A stretch of 54,415 nt of DNA from Flavobacteriales bacterium (GTDB lineage: Bacteria; Bacteroidota; Bacteroidia; UBA10329), in assembly GCA_018402015.1 (NCBI GenBank), contig JAGYJL010000011.1, positions 1-54,415 of the forward strand, read 5' to 3'. The notes under the pieces are model-generated. The model had not been told where the DNA came from, made no database searches, and saw nothing but the letters and a program-made list of their open reading frames with translations. Shown here piece by piece: positions 41,562 to 50,950 of the stretch. Position 1 is the first letter of the stretch. Each line of letters begins with the position of its first letter. The translations under genes were made by a program, and so were the position numbers.

Positions 41562-43001
41562 TTAGAACTCGCAGTTATTGGGAGTTCGTGGAAATGGAAT
41601 AACGTCTCGCACGTTGGTCATGCCTGTAATGAACATCATTAGGCGCTCGAAGCCAAGCCCGAAACCGCTGTGTTCTACTGTTCCGAATTTGCGTGTATCC
41701 ATATACCACCACACACTTTCTAAAGGAATGTGGAAGTCTTCGATCTTCTTCATTAGCACATCATAGCGTTCCTCACGCTGCGATCCGCCCACAATTTCGC
41801 CAATGCCTGGAAACAGGATATCCATGGCCGCAACGGTCTTTCCGTCATCGTTCAGTTTCATATAGAATGCCTTGATCTTGGCAGGATAGCCAGTAATGAT
41901 CACTGGTTTTTTAAAGTGTTTCTCCACTAAGAAACGCTCGTGCTCGCTCTGTAGATCAAAGCCCCACTCCTCTACCGGAAATTGGAATTTCTTCTTCTTG
42001 TTAGGTTGGCTGTTGCGCAGAATATCAAAGGCCTCGGTATAGGTAATGCGCACAAAATCATTCTCCGTAGCAAACCTCAACTTCTCCAGAAGTTCCATTG
42101 GCTGGCGCTTATCCTGAGGCAGGTTCTTCTCTTCCTCAGCAATTCTATCGCTCAAGAACTTCAGGTCATCCGGACAGGTTTCCATTACGTACTTGATAAC
42201 CTCTTTCAGGAAATCCTCCGCCAGATCCATGTTGCCATGAATGTCGCAGAAAGCAACTTCGGGCTCAATCATCCAGAACTCGGCCAAGTGGCGCGAGGTA
42301 TTCGAATTCTCTGCACGGAATGTTGGTCCGAAGGTGTAAACCTTAGAAAGTGCCATGGCGGCCAATTCTGCTTCCAATTGCCCAGTTACACACAGATTGG
42401 TCTGTTTGCCGAAGAAATCTTCGGAGAAATCAACTTCGCCATCTTCGGTAAGTGGTGGATTCTTAGCATCCAAAGTAGAAACTCGGAACATCTCTCCCGC
42501 TCCTTCTCCATCTGTTGCAGTTAAGATCGGAGAATGGATGTTGAAGAACCCACGGTCGTTGAAGTACTTATGAATGGCAAACGTAAGCGCATGCCGCACG
42601 CGGAACACAGAGCTGAAGGTGCTGGTACGCATTCGTAAATGAGCATTCTCGCGCAAAAATTCCAAGCTGTGCTTCTTTGGTTGCATCGGAAATTTGTCTG
42701 GATCGGCAACTCCATGCACAACCAACGAAGTAGCCTTTACTTCTACGGTCTGTCCTTTTCCTTCGCTGGCAACCAACTGCCCGGTAATAGAAACGCAGGC
42801 ACCAGTGGTGACCTTAACAAGGTCGGCTTCCTTGAACTTGGTTTCCAGATCGAACACACATTGAATATTATTGACAGTTGAACCATCATTCATTGCCACA
42901 AAATTCACGTAGGCATTGCCACGTTTGGTTCGTACCCAACCTCTAACGGTTACTTCACGGTCTAATTTATCCGTGGTCAATAATTGCTTAATGCTTTCCA
43001 T
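41562..43001 (-). CDS. asnS: Asparaginyl-tRNA synthetase
   Basis: This class IIb synthetase charges tRNA-Asn. The 479-residue protein begins MESIKQLLTTDKLDREVTVRGWVRTKRGNAYVNFVAMNDG, an OB-fold anticodon-binding domain (to about 110). The catalytic domain has motif 2 in TFGPTFRAENSNTSRHLAEFWMIEPE and motif 3 in GFGLGFERLMMFITGMTNVRDVIPFPRTPNN. The ATG at 43001 is chosen over the longer ORF, since the extra 26 residues do not resemble the family. A TATCTTTG box lies 20 bp upstream. The gene ends 52 bp after the last core sequence of the decayed array. Confidence 0.96.
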   Translation of the reverse strand: MESIKQLLTTDKLDREVTVRGWVRTKRGNAYVNFVAMNDGSTVNNIQCVFDLETKFKEADLVKVTTGACVSITGQLVASEGKGQTVEVKATSLVVHGVADPDKFPMQPKKHSLEFLRENAHLRMRTSTFSSVFRVRHALTFAIHKYFNDRGFFNIHSPILTATDGEGAGEMFRVSTLDAKNPPLTEDGEVDFSEDFFGKQTNLCVTGQLEAELAAMALSKVYTFGPTFRAENSNTSRHLAEFWMIEPEVAFCDIHGNMDLAEDFLKEVIKYVMETCPDDLKFLSDRIAEEEKNLPQDKRQPMELLEKLRFATENDFVRITYTEAFDILRNSQPNKKKKFQFPVEEWGFDLQSEHERFLVEKHFKKPVIITGYPAKIKAFYMKLNDDGKTVAAMDILFPGIGEIVGGSQREERYDVLMKKIEDFHIPLESVWWYMDTRKFGTVEHSGFGLGFERLMMFITGMTNVRDVIPFPRTPNNCEF

Positions 43002-43021
43002 TTGTCTCGCTTTGAAGCGCG

Positions 43022-43029
43022 CAAAGATA
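43022..43029 (-). promoter_or_regulatory. -7 element of asnS
   Basis: TATCTTTG on the minus strand, matching TAnnTTTG, 20 bp before the ATG at 43001. There is no TTTG at -33. Confidence 0.55.
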
Positions 43030-43136
43030 TATAAGCAGTTAGCTTTTTGTGGATAACGGTCACTGGTTCGGCAAAACACTTTCGACCTACCGCTCGAACC
43101 TTATTCTATAATTAATGTTTCATCATCGAAAACTTA

Positions 43137-43188
43137 GGAAACTTTTAACATCATTTTCGTTTCCGTGGTTTTTTAACCGTTACATTTG
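43137..43188 (+). promoter_or_regulatory. Promoter and candidate TetR operator of the efflux operon
   Basis: TACATTTG (43181-43188) is a -7 box 8 bp before the TTG start at 43197. Upstream, GGAAAC (43137-43142) and GTTTCC (43159-43164) form an inverted repeat with a 16 bp spacer around the -33 region. Such a position suits repression by the TetR-type protein encoded next. Confidence 0.5.
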
Positions 43189-43196
43189 CGGCCGAT

Positions 43197-43826
43197 TTGG
43201 AACACAAAGCAGTCAAAATACTGGAACAAGTAACCATCTTGTTCATGCAGTACGGTATAAAAAGCCTTACTATGGATGACATTGCGCGTCATCTAGGTAT
43301 TTCGAAAAAGACACTTTACCAATCGTTTTCCGATAAATCGGACCTTGTTTCCAAAGGCATTCAAGCTCACATGGATCTGGAGCAAGCTGCATTGGAGCAG
43401 ATCCATGCTACAAGCGACAACGCCATTGAAGAGATGTTTCTCATTTCTCAGCACGTAAGTCAGCATCTGCAAAGCATGCACCCTTCCATTCTGTTCGACA
43501 TGGAAAAATATTACCCCGAGGCCTTTGCCCGATTCAATGAATACAAGTTGAAGATCGTGATGTCGTGCATTGCAAGAAACATTCAAGACGGCATTGCGCA
43601 AGGATATTACCGCGACAACATTAACATTCCTATTGTGGCAGGATTGTATGTTGGTAGAATGGACATCATATTCGATCAGCAGCTATTTCCTGCAAGCAAG
43701 TACAGCCCAAAAGATGTCTACTTCGAAGCTATTAGATACCACATTCGTGGAATTGCAAGCGAAAAAGGCATGGAATACCTCAAGGATAAATTCAAAGCAT
43801 TAGATACACAGCATCCCATTTTTTAA
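43197..43826 (+). CDS. TetR/AcrR-family repressor of the efflux operon
   Basis: The 209-residue protein has the TetR helix-turn-helix at residues 1-50: LEQVTILFMQYGIKSLTMDD, then IARHLGISKKTLYQSFSDKSDL. The larger C-terminal region is the ligand-binding and dimer domain, with an alpha-helical pattern. No ATG fits: the first in-frame ATG would remove the first helix, so TTG at 43197 is used. It is the first gene of the operon TetR-TolC-adaptor-RND-thioesterase, with 3 bp to the next gene. It should repress the operon until a substrate of the pump binds. Confidence 0.9.
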   Translation: MEHKAVKILEQVTILFMQYGIKSLTMDDIARHLGISKKTLYQSFSDKSDLVSKGIQAHMDLEQAALEQIHATSDNAIEEMFLISQHVSQHLQSMHPSILFDMEKYYPEAFARFNEYKLKIVMSCIARNIQDGIAQGYYRDNINIPIVAGLYVGRMDIIFDQQLFPASKYSPKDVYFEAIRYHIRGIASEKGMEYLKDKFKALDTQHPIF

Positions 43827-43829
43827 CAG

Positions 43830-45173
43830 ATGAGAAAACTACTCATAGTCACATTTAGCTTATTGTTTTCAATCTTGGCACAAGCACAAGAATCTGCCCC
43901 TATGGAATTAGGAGTGCACGATGCGGTCTTGTACGCTTGGGAAAACAGTCAGAAGTCGAAAACCGCATCCATTGATGTTCAGCAGGCCGATAAGGATGTT
44001 TGGATTCAGGCTGCGCGTGGTCTTCCTATTGTAAACGGAAGTTTCGGATTCAACAATTTCATAGACCTACCAACCAGCATTATTCCGGCAGAGGCATTTG
44101 GGGCGCCTCCGGGTTCACCGAATATCGAAGCACAATTCGGTCAGGCTTGGACCATGGAAGCAGGAGTAAATGTTGGATTGCAACTTTTTGATGGTTCGTA
44201 TATCATTGGCGTAAAAGGAGCTAAAGGCTTTCAGAAGATGAGCCGCGATATGGAGAAAATGACCAAGAACGAGGTCAAAACACTCATTGCGCAAGCTTAT
44301 TACACTTCTCAGGTAGCAAAAGAGAACGTTCGGCTGTTGAATGAGAATATTGCCAACATGGAAAAAACACTTTCTGAGACCAGCGCTTTTTACAAAGAAG
44401 GGTTTGCAGAAGAAATGGATGTGGAGCAATTGGATCTGTTGATCAATCAGATAAAAAACAGAGCACGCCAAGCTGGCCGCCAACATGAAGCAACATTGAA
44501 CCTGTTGAAATACCAAATGGGAATGCCTATAGACACCAAGATCAATCTTAGCGATGACCTTGAAACCCTCTGGGCCATGCAATCTGACCAAGAGTTGCTC
44601 GACATGGAGCTTGATTTGAACTCGAATTTGCAATACGACCTTATTAAACAGGATGTGGTAATGCACGGCTATTTGGTAAAGTTGCAGGAAGCTCAGTATT
44701 ACCCACGTTTAAATGCATTCTTCGATTATAAACATCAGGCTTTCAGAGACGATTTCAGCTTCTTTGATTTCGATCAGCCTTGGTTTCCTCAAACGCTTTG
44801 GGGGGTAAAACTGAGTGTTCCAATTTGGGATAACCTTGGCGGTTTGGCCGGTATCAACAAGGCTAAACTCGAGCAGCAAAAGGTTAAGAACAGATTGGCA
44901 GATACCGAGCAGGCACTTAAGCTTCAGGCCATTACGGCCAAAGACGATTTTACGTCTGCATTGGAGCAACTGGTAACCAGCAAAGAGAACATTGCTCTTG
45001 CTACCAGGATCAAGCAAAAAACACTTGTGCGTTACCAAGAAGGATTGGCAACCAGCATGGAACTGACCACAGCCGAGAATCAATTGATTCAGGCGCAGAC
45101 CGATTACATCAACACGCTTTTCAAAGCGATGGATGCTAAGATCCAAATGAAAGTAGTACTTGAAAACAACTGA
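43830..45173 (+). CDS. TolC-family outer-membrane efflux protein
   Basis: The 447-residue protein begins with the signal peptide MRKLLIVTFSLLFSILAQAQ and shows the twofold OEP (outer membrane efflux protein) repeat: LGVHDAVLYAWENSQKSKTASIDV for the first, then an N-to-C duplication with AKLEQQKVKNRLADTEQALKLQA and KTLVRYQEGLATSMELTTAENQLIQAQ. Three such subunits form the channel that connects the RND pump to the outside. It starts 3 bp after the TetR stop codon. Length agrees with TolC homologues of Bacteroidota (400-480). Confidence 0.94.
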   Translation: MRKLLIVTFSLLFSILAQAQESAPMELGVHDAVLYAWENSQKSKTASIDVQQADKDVWIQAARGLPIVNGSFGFNNFIDLPTSIIPAEAFGAPPGSPNIEAQFGQAWTMEAGVNVGLQLFDGSYIIGVKGAKGFQKMSRDMEKMTKNEVKTLIAQAYYTSQVAKENVRLLNENIANMEKTLSETSAFYKEGFAEEMDVEQLDLLINQIKNRARQAGRQHEATLNLLKYQMGMPIDTKINLSDDLETLWAMQSDQELLDMELDLNSNLQYDLIKQDVVMHGYLVKLQEAQYYPRLNAFFDYKHQAFRDDFSFFDFDQPWFPQTLWGVKLSVPIWDNLGGLAGINKAKLEQQKVKNRLADTEQALKLQAITAKDDFTSALEQLVTSKENIALATRIKQKTLVRYQEGLATSMELTTAENQLIQAQTDYINTLFKAMDAKIQMKVVLENN

Positions 45174-45192
45174 GAGAAACACCATCATTATT

Positions 45193-46329
45193 ATGAGAAC
45201 TAACATTATTGTATTTGCAGCACTTCTAGCACTGGCCTCTTGCGGTGGAGAGAAGACCTTGGAGGAAAGAAAGGCCGATCTTGAAGCCAAGAAAATGGAA
45301 TTGGCCAAACTTCAGAATGAGGTAAGCAAGATGGAAACAGAACTTTTGGCCGAAGATCCAACACTAGGCCAAAAGGAAGAGATCGGTATTCTGGTAGAAG
45401 TGAAAAAAGTTGCTCCAGAAGAATTCGAGCATCACTTTGAAGTGAACGGTAGTTTGGAAGCAGTAGAGCAAGCCAACATCAGCCCAGAACAAGGCGGGCA
45501 GATAAAGCAGATTCTTGTAAAAGAAGGCGATAGAGTTACCGCAGGAACTACGCTTGCAACCTTGAACGTAAGTGTGTTTCAAACCAACCTTCAAGAAATT
45601 GACAACGGAATTGAGTTGGCGCAAACCGTTTACGACCGTCAGGCACGTTTGTGGGAACAGAAGATCGGTTCTGAGATCCAATACCTAGAAGCAAAGAACC
45701 GCTTAGAAAGCCTTCAGAAGAAGCGCGAAACCCTTGTAGCGCAAATGGCAATGAGCACTGTAAAAGCTCCATTTGCTGGCGTGGTTGATCGCATTTGGCA
45801 GAAAGAAGGTGAGCTGGCTGCACCTGGTCAGCCGCTATTGACCTTGGTTAACATGAGCGAAATGAAGGTAAAGGCCGATGTTTCTGAGAATTACGTTCAG
45901 GCAGTGAAGGAAAATGCCGAGGTGGAAGTTGATTTCCCTTCATTCGGAATCAGCACCACTGCTGCTATCCGTCAAGTAAGCAACATTATCAATCCTTCCA
46001 ACAGAACATTCAGTGTAGAGGTTCGTGTTCCAAACAAGGATGGTTCCTTAAAGCCAAACGGAATTGCAACACTTAAGATCAAAGATTTTGAAGTGGCAGA
46101 TGCCTTGGTTGTTCCTGCTATCGCTATTGGAAAAGATGCAAAAGGTGCCTTCCTGTTTGTTATAAACGAAGAGGATGGGACCAAGAAGGCCGTTAAGAAA
46201 TATGTTACCACCGGAAGGACCAGTGGCGGACAAACCCGCGTTACCGAAGGGCTTAACAGCGGAGATCGCGTAGTCATCGAGGGATATAACGAAGTGGCCA
46301 ACGGAGATCTGGTTCGCATTCAAGGATAA
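45193..46329 (+). CDS. RND efflux periplasmic adaptor lipoprotein (HlyD/AcrA type)
   Basis: This 378-residue protein links the RND pump to the TolC channel. The ATG at 45193 gives MRTNIIVFAALLALASC, with lipobox LASC and Cys17, so it is anchored by lipid. A coiled-coil segment (LEERKADLEAKKMELAKLQ and following) is near the N-terminus. The barrel-sandwich hybrid follows (SLEAVEQANISPEQGGQIKQ, VKEGDRVTAGTTLATL), then a helical hairpin, APFAGVVDRIWQKEGELAAPGQPL, and the beta-barrel and membrane-proximal domains with VTTGRTSGGQTRVTEGLNSGDRVVIEG. It starts 19 bp after the TolC stop codon. Confidence 0.93.
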   Translation: MRTNIIVFAALLALASCGGEKTLEERKADLEAKKMELAKLQNEVSKMETELLAEDPTLGQKEEIGILVEVKKVAPEEFEHHFEVNGSLEAVEQANISPEQGGQIKQILVKEGDRVTAGTTLATLNVSVFQTNLQEIDNGIELAQTVYDRQARLWEQKIGSEIQYLEAKNRLESLQKKRETLVAQMAMSTVKAPFAGVVDRIWQKEGELAAPGQPLLTLVNMSEMKVKADVSENYVQAVKENAEVEVDFPSFGISTTAAIRQVSNIINPSNRTFSVEVRVPNKDGSLKPNGIATLKIKDFEVADALVVPAIAIGKDAKGAFLFVINEEDGTKKAVKKYVTTGRTSGGQTRVTEGLNSGDRVVIEGYNEVANGDLVRIQG

Positions 46330-46422
46330 AGAAATAGCTAGGAGTTCGGAGATACGATCGGTGAGCAATTCTGCTTAGAACCAACTCGAAATCCGCAACT
46401 CGCTACTTGCAACTGATTTAAC

Positions 46423-49400
46423 ATGAGCAACGAAACACAAGACAAAAAAGGTGTACTGAAAGAGTTTGGGCTATCTACGCTCTCGCTCAAAAACAGCACC
46501 AGCGTACTTATCCTCACATTCCTTGTTGTATGTGGTGGTATTCTCGCCTACTCTACCATGCCTAAGGAATTGTTTCCGGAGGTTGTAATGCCTCAGATCT
46601 ACGTGCGTACGGTCTACCCAGGAAACTCTCCAGTAGATATTGAGAACCTGATCACAAGGCAAATTGAGAAAGAGATAAAGCCGCTGAAAGGTATCAATGA
46701 GATGACCTCTACCTCGGTACAGGACAACTCCATCATCATTGTAGAATTCAATACGGATGTGCCTGTAGATGAAGCCCTTTCTGATGTAAAGGACGCAGTT
46801 GACAAAGCAAAGAGCGAACTGCCGAACGACTTGGACATGGATCCAATGGTGATGGATGTGAACATGAGCGAGATGCCCGTGATGAACATCAACCTATCTG
46901 GAGATTACAGTGTGGACGACCTGAAGGATTATGCAGAGATGCTTCAGGATAAGATGGAAGTAATTGCCGAGGTTTCTTCCGTTGACCTCCGTGGTGCCTT
47001 GGAGCGCGAGATCAACATCAATGTGGATGTGAATAAGATGGAAGCCGTTGAAGTGAGTTTCAATGATATTGAAAGCGCTATCGGTTACGAGAACATGAGT
47101 ATTTCTGGCGGAGATATCCTAATGGATGAAACGCGTAGAACGATACGTGTTTCCGGAGAATACACCAATATGGATCAGATTGCCAACACCATTGTGAAGG
47201 CTGAGTTCGGAAACATCATTTACCTCCGAGATATTGCCACGGTAGAAGATGGCTACAAAGAGCGCGAAAGCTACGCCCGTTTGGACGGCAACCCGGTTGT
47301 TTCCTTAGATATCGTGAAGAAATCGGGAGAAAACCTGCTGAAAGCCACCGATCAGGTCTTTGAAATACTGGAAGAAGCAAAAGCAAATCGTCTTCCGTCC
47401 GACCTGAAGATCACCATTACCAACGACCAGAGCAATCAGGTTCGTGGACAGCTTCTGAACTTGGAGAACAGTATTTATTCAGGGGTTATTCTTGTAGTTA
47501 TCGTGCTTCTATTCTTCCTCGGATTAAGAAACGCACTCTTTGTAGGTATCGCTATTCCGCTTTCCATGCTCATGAGTTTCATGATTCTCGGATCAATGGG
47601 CATCACCATCAACATGATGGTACTCTTTGCCTTGATCCTTGCATTGGGTATGTTGGTAGATAACGGTATTGTTACCATTGAGAACATCTATCGATTGTAC
47701 ACTTCGGGCATGTCAAAGAAGGATGCAGCGCGCTACGGTGTAGGCGAAATTGCTGTTCCGATCATCTCTTCTACCGCTACCACATTGGCTGCCTTTGCTC
47801 CTCTCCTGTTCTGGGATAGTATCATGGGCGAATTCATGAAGTTCCTACCGATAACCTTGATCGTAGTGCTTGGTTCTTCGCTATTCGTTGGATTGGTTGT
47901 AAACCCAGTAATAGCAGCCCTCTTCATGCAAAAAGAAGTGAAGACAGGTATCAACTGGAAATCGTTGATCATTGCTGTTGTACTTGAAGTTGTGTTGAGT
48001 ATCGTGTTCTATGCTGCCGGCATGTTCAGCATGGGAACGATCTTCGCAACGCTAGCTGTACTTACGATCATCAATGCCATTGTTCTTCGCCCTGTTACAT
48101 CATGGTTCCAGAACAGTTTCTTGGTTTGGCTGGAAGAAGCTTACCTGAAAACCCTTCGGGCCGCCCTTACAACTTGGAGACCATTAGCCATATTCTTCTT
48201 CACTGTGGTGCTGTTCTTTGCAGCCATTGTAGTAGTAGGTATTGTTGGACCAGACGTGGAATTCTTCCCCGCCAACGACCCTAAGTACGTCAACATATTT
48301 GTTGAAGCAGCAGCTGGAATAGACATTGAGAAAACGAACAAGACCATACTTGATATTGAGGCCGAGGTTCAGGAGATCATCGATCCGTATCGCGTGTGCG
48401 TCAATTCTGTGGTAACGAATATTGGCGCAGGTTCTAACGATCCAATGGACGGACCGCCAGCAGGAGAAACCCCCAACAAGGCCAAGATCACCATTTCATT
48501 CAAAGAATTTGAGCTGCGGGAAGGTGTTTCATCATCGGATGTAATGAAGGCGCTGAGTGAAAAACTTAGCAAACACCCTGGTATTATCATGAATGTGCAG
48601 AAGAACCGTGAAGGTCCTCCTGCTGGAAAACCGATCAACATTGAGGTAAGCGGAGAAGAATTCGAGGTTCTAATTGCGACAGCGGAGAAATTGAAGGCCG
48701 AAATTGCTGCCAAGGACATTCCGGGTGTTGAAGGATTAAAACTGGATCTGGAGACCGGAAAACCAGAGATCATTGTGAATATAGACCGCGCTCGAGCCCG
48801 TATGTTCGGATTGAGCACCGCACAGATCGGTAGCACGCTTAGAACTGCTCTTTACGGCAAAGAGATAAGCAAATACAAAGAGGGTGAAGATGAATACCCG
48901 ATCATGCTGAAATTGCAAGACAACTACCGCTATGATGTAAGCTCCTTGCTCAATCAGCGTATCACTTTCCGCGATATGACCACAGGACAGATCAAACAAG
49001 TGCCTATCTCTGCAGTTGCCGACATCTCTTTTACCAGTTCGTATGGTGCTATTAAGCGTAGAGACCAAGATAGGACCATTACCATTTGGAGTAACGTGAT
49101 AGAAGGCTATAACGCCACGAACATCAATGCAGAGATCCAAGAAAGTTTTGCGGAATACCCAATGCCAGAAGGTTACTCGCTTCGATTTACTGGAGAAAGC
49201 GAAGAGCAGGAAAAAGCTGCTGCGTTCTTGAGCAAAGCATTCATGATCGCCATTGCGCTTATCGTGTTGATCCTTGTTTCTCAGTTCAATTCGGCCATTA
49301 AACCGGCCATTATTGTTGGTTCTGTAGCATTCAGCACCATTGGCGTGTTCTTAGGGATCATCATCTTCGGAGATACCATTTCCGTTATTATGACGGGTAT

Positions 49401-49848
49401 CGGTATTGTTTCGCTTGCGGGTATTGTGGTGAACAACGCTATTGTACTGATTGACTACATCGACCTTACACGTGCCAGAAAACGTGAAGAACTGGGCATG
49501 CCAGAAGGAAGTGTTCTGCCGCTGAACGAGGCCATTGAGTGTATTGTGGAAGGTGGGAAAACACGTCTCCGACCGGTATTGCTAACAGCCATCACCACGG
49601 TTCTGGGTCTCCTCCCACTGGCCACTGGTATGAATATCAACTTTTACACACTATTGAGCGAGTTGGACCCACAGATCTATTTTGGTGGCGATAACGTAGC
49701 ATTCTGGGGCCCCATGGCATGGACCGTTGTTTACGGACTCTCCTTTGCAACTTTCCTTACGCTGGTTGTTGTTCCTGTTATGTACCTGTTGGTTGAGCAA
49801 GTGGTCATCTACTTTGCAAAGCCTGTTGTTCCTGGTCAAGAAGACTGA
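46423..49848 (+). CDS. RND-family efflux permease
   Basis: This inner-membrane proton-driven pump of 1141 residues has twelve predicted helices and two large periplasmic loops, about residues 60-350 and 640-920. Family motifs are visible: STMPKELFPEVVMPQIYVRTVYPGNSP near the start, ALGMLVDNGIVTIENIYRLY around residue 412 (the proton-relay position, with one Asp where AcrB has a pair), and GIVSLAGIVVNNAIVLIDYIDL in the second half. It is longer than AcrB (1049), owing to the N-terminal extension and a cytoplasmic insert. Substrates cannot be predicted. The operon also encodes the adaptor, TolC protein and a thioesterase whose ATG overlaps its stop codon (TGATG). Confidence 0.93.
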   Translation: MSNETQDKKGVLKEFGLSTLSLKNSTSVLILTFLVVCGGILAYSTMPKELFPEVVMPQIYVRTVYPGNSPVDIENLITRQIEKEIKPLKGINEMTSTSVQDNSIIIVEFNTDVPVDEALSDVKDAVDKAKSELPNDLDMDPMVMDVNMSEMPVMNINLSGDYSVDDLKDYAEMLQDKMEVIAEVSSVDLRGALEREININVDVNKMEAVEVSFNDIESAIGYENMSISGGDILMDETRRTIRVSGEYTNMDQIANTIVKAEFGNIIYLRDIATVEDGYKERESYARLDGNPVVSLDIVKKSGENLLKATDQVFEILEEAKANRLPSDLKITITNDQSNQVRGQLLNLENSIYSGVILVVIVLLFFLGLRNALFVGIAIPLSMLMSFMILGSMGITINMMVLFALILALGMLVDNGIVTIENIYRLYTSGMSKKDAARYGVGEIAVPIISSTATTLAAFAPLLFWDSIMGEFMKFLPITLIVVLGSSLFVGLVVNPVIAALFMQKEVKTGINWKSLIIAVVLEVVLSIVFYAAGMFSMGTIFATLAVLTIINAIVLRPVTSWFQNSFLVWLEEAYLKTLRAALTTWRPLAIFFFTVVLFFAAIVVVGIVGPDVEFFPANDPKYVNIFVEAAAGIDIEKTNKTILDIEAEVQEIIDPYRVCVNSVVTNIGAGSNDPMDGPPAGETPNKAKITISFKEFELREGVSSSDVMKALSEKLSKHPGIIMNVQKNREGPPAGKPINIEVSGEEFEVLIATAEKLKAEIAAKDIPGVEGLKLDLETGKPEIIVNIDRARARMFGLSTAQIGSTLRTALYGKEISKYKEGEDEYPIMLKLQDNYRYDVSSLLNQRITFRDMTTGQIKQVPISAVADISFTSSYGAIKRRDQDRTITIWSNVIEGYNATNINAEIQESFAEYPMPEGYSLRFTGESEEQEKAAAFLSKAFMIAIALIVLILVSQFNSAIKPAIIVGSVAFSTIGVFLGIIIFGDTISVIMTGIGIVSLAGIVVNNAIVLIDYIDLTRARKREELGMPEGSVLPLNEAIECIVEGGKTRLRPVLLTAITTVLGLLPLATGMNINFYTLLSELDPQIYFGGDNVAFWGPMAWTVVYGLSFATFLTLVVVPVMYLLVEQVVIYFAKPVVPGQED

Positions 49849-50294
49849 TGAGCCTCACCTACGAATCAGACGAGCAGAAATGGTCCATCATTAAAATGGC
49901 CATCGAGCAGAATATGCCTGCCAATAAGATCTTCGGTTTCGAGATAATGGAAATACGGGAAGGCTTTGCCAAGGTGCATGTACCTTTCAAAGATGAGTTC
50001 ATTGGCGATTTCATTCACGGACTATGGCATGGTGGCATCATAGCCAGTATTGCCGATTCTGCCGCAGGAATTGCAGCCTCTACCGTTCTGACTGACGCAC
50101 GCGACAAGCTGAACACAATTGATCTGAGAATCGATTACCTGAGTGGAGCTATCAAAGAAGACCTGTATGCCGAAGCTGAACTTCTAAAGGTTGGCAAACG
50201 CATCATAAAAGCAGATGTAAAACTCTACCAGAAGACGAAAGGCACCGTGGCCATTGCGCGTGGTGCCTTCAGTCTCCTTAGTTTCGAAGAGTAA
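49848..50294 (+). CDS. Hotdog-fold thioesterase (PaaI-like)
   Basis: This 148-residue protein has the hotdog-fold pattern of PaaI/YdiI-like acyl-CoA thioesterases: MPANKIFGFEIMEIREGFAKVHVPF, DFIHGLWHGGIIASIADSAAGIAAST and LRIDYLSGAIKEDLYAEAELLKVGKRI. The HGG with a following Asp is the usual catalytic region. It hydrolyses a thioester, acyl or aryl CoA or ACP. The start codon overlaps the RND stop by one base, so it is co-expressed with the pump; perhaps it handles an acyl-type compound exported or repaired with it. Confidence 0.88.
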   Translation: MSLTYESDEQKWSIIKMAIEQNMPANKIFGFEIMEIREGFAKVHVPFKDEFIGDFIHGLWHGGIIASIADSAAGIAASTVLTDARDKLNTIDLRIDYLSGAIKEDLYAEAELLKVGKRIIKADVKLYQKTKGTVAIARGAFSLLSFEE

Positions 50295-50297
50295 AAC

Positions 50298-50846
50298 TCA
50301 GTTCCTGTTATCGGCTATGCGAATCGGTTGAAGTATCTCAACACAGGCATGTTCTGCAAAGAGCGGTAGTAATTCATCTAGCCCGAAATCTATCAGTAAG
50401 GGATCGAAGTGCAGGTAAAGTAGCCCGTTGATACCCATTCCCTGTTGCGATTCTTGAAGCTTTCCGAATAAACTCACTTGTTGAGATTCTCCATTGATGG
50501 TAAGGTCTCCTTCTACTTCAAAAGAACCCTCTGCATCTTCCGTTTCCCACAAATGATCCAGATCTATCTCGCCTTCAAATACCACATCTTCATGATAGCC
50601 CTTACGCAACTTGGCATCTAAAGAATCAATGCCGGTAGTAAGCGTAGATGGGTCTAAGCGGATAATGATTCCTCTCGTCTGCTCATCTATAAGCACTACC
50701 AATTTGTTACTGCCTACGCTTATCAGTGTATCGTTGTAATAAATGCTGATACCGATCTTACCGTGTTGTATACGGTTCATTTCGGGCAACTGTGCATTGG
50801 CAACAGAACCGAAGAGAACATAAACAAGTAGGAAAATCCACCTCAT
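50298..50846 (-). CDS. YceI-family periplasmic protein
   Basis: The 182-residue protein has a signal peptide (MRWIFLLVYVLFGSVANA) and a YceI-type lipocalin-like barrel: HGKIGISIYYNDTLISVGSNKLVVLIDEQTRG, then DSLDAKLRKGYHEDVVFEGEIDLDHLWETEDAEGSFEVEGDLTINGESQQVSLFGKL. YceI proteins bind isoprenoid quinones or other amphiphiles in the periplasm. It has the DxxLRxxxFFD-like sequence as SLDAKLRKGYHEDVVF. A TATTTTTG box is 4 bp before the ATG, and a palindrome TGCTGA-N6-TCAGCA is upstream. Confidence 0.85.
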   Translation of the reverse strand: MRWIFLLVYVLFGSVANAQLPEMNRIQHGKIGISIYYNDTLISVGSNKLVVLIDEQTRGIIIRLDPSTLTTGIDSLDAKLRKGYHEDVVFEGEIDLDHLWETEDAEGSFEVEGDLTINGESQQVSLFGKLQESQQGMGINGLLYLHFDPLLIDFGLDELLPLFAEHACVEILQPIRIADNRN

Positions 50847-50850
50847 GGGA

Positions 50851-50895
50851 CAAAAATATTGTACTGCACCAACTCATTGCTGAGCCAAGTCAGCA
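50851..50895 (-). promoter_or_regulatory. Palindromic site and -7 box of the YceI gene
   Basis: TGCTGA-GCCAAG-TCAGCA (50878-50895) has perfect 6 bp arms. Its centre lies 28.5 bp from TATTTTTG (50851-50858), which is 4 bp from the ATG. The half-site TCAGC and the AAGTCA core resemble the sites at 35620 and 23168, but the palindrome differs from TGTGA-N6-TCACA at two positions per half. Confidence 0.5.
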
Positions 50896-50950
50896 TTGGA
50901 ACTGATTCTGAACGCAGAACCAACGTACGCTGTGGGCCTGAGCTTACGCC

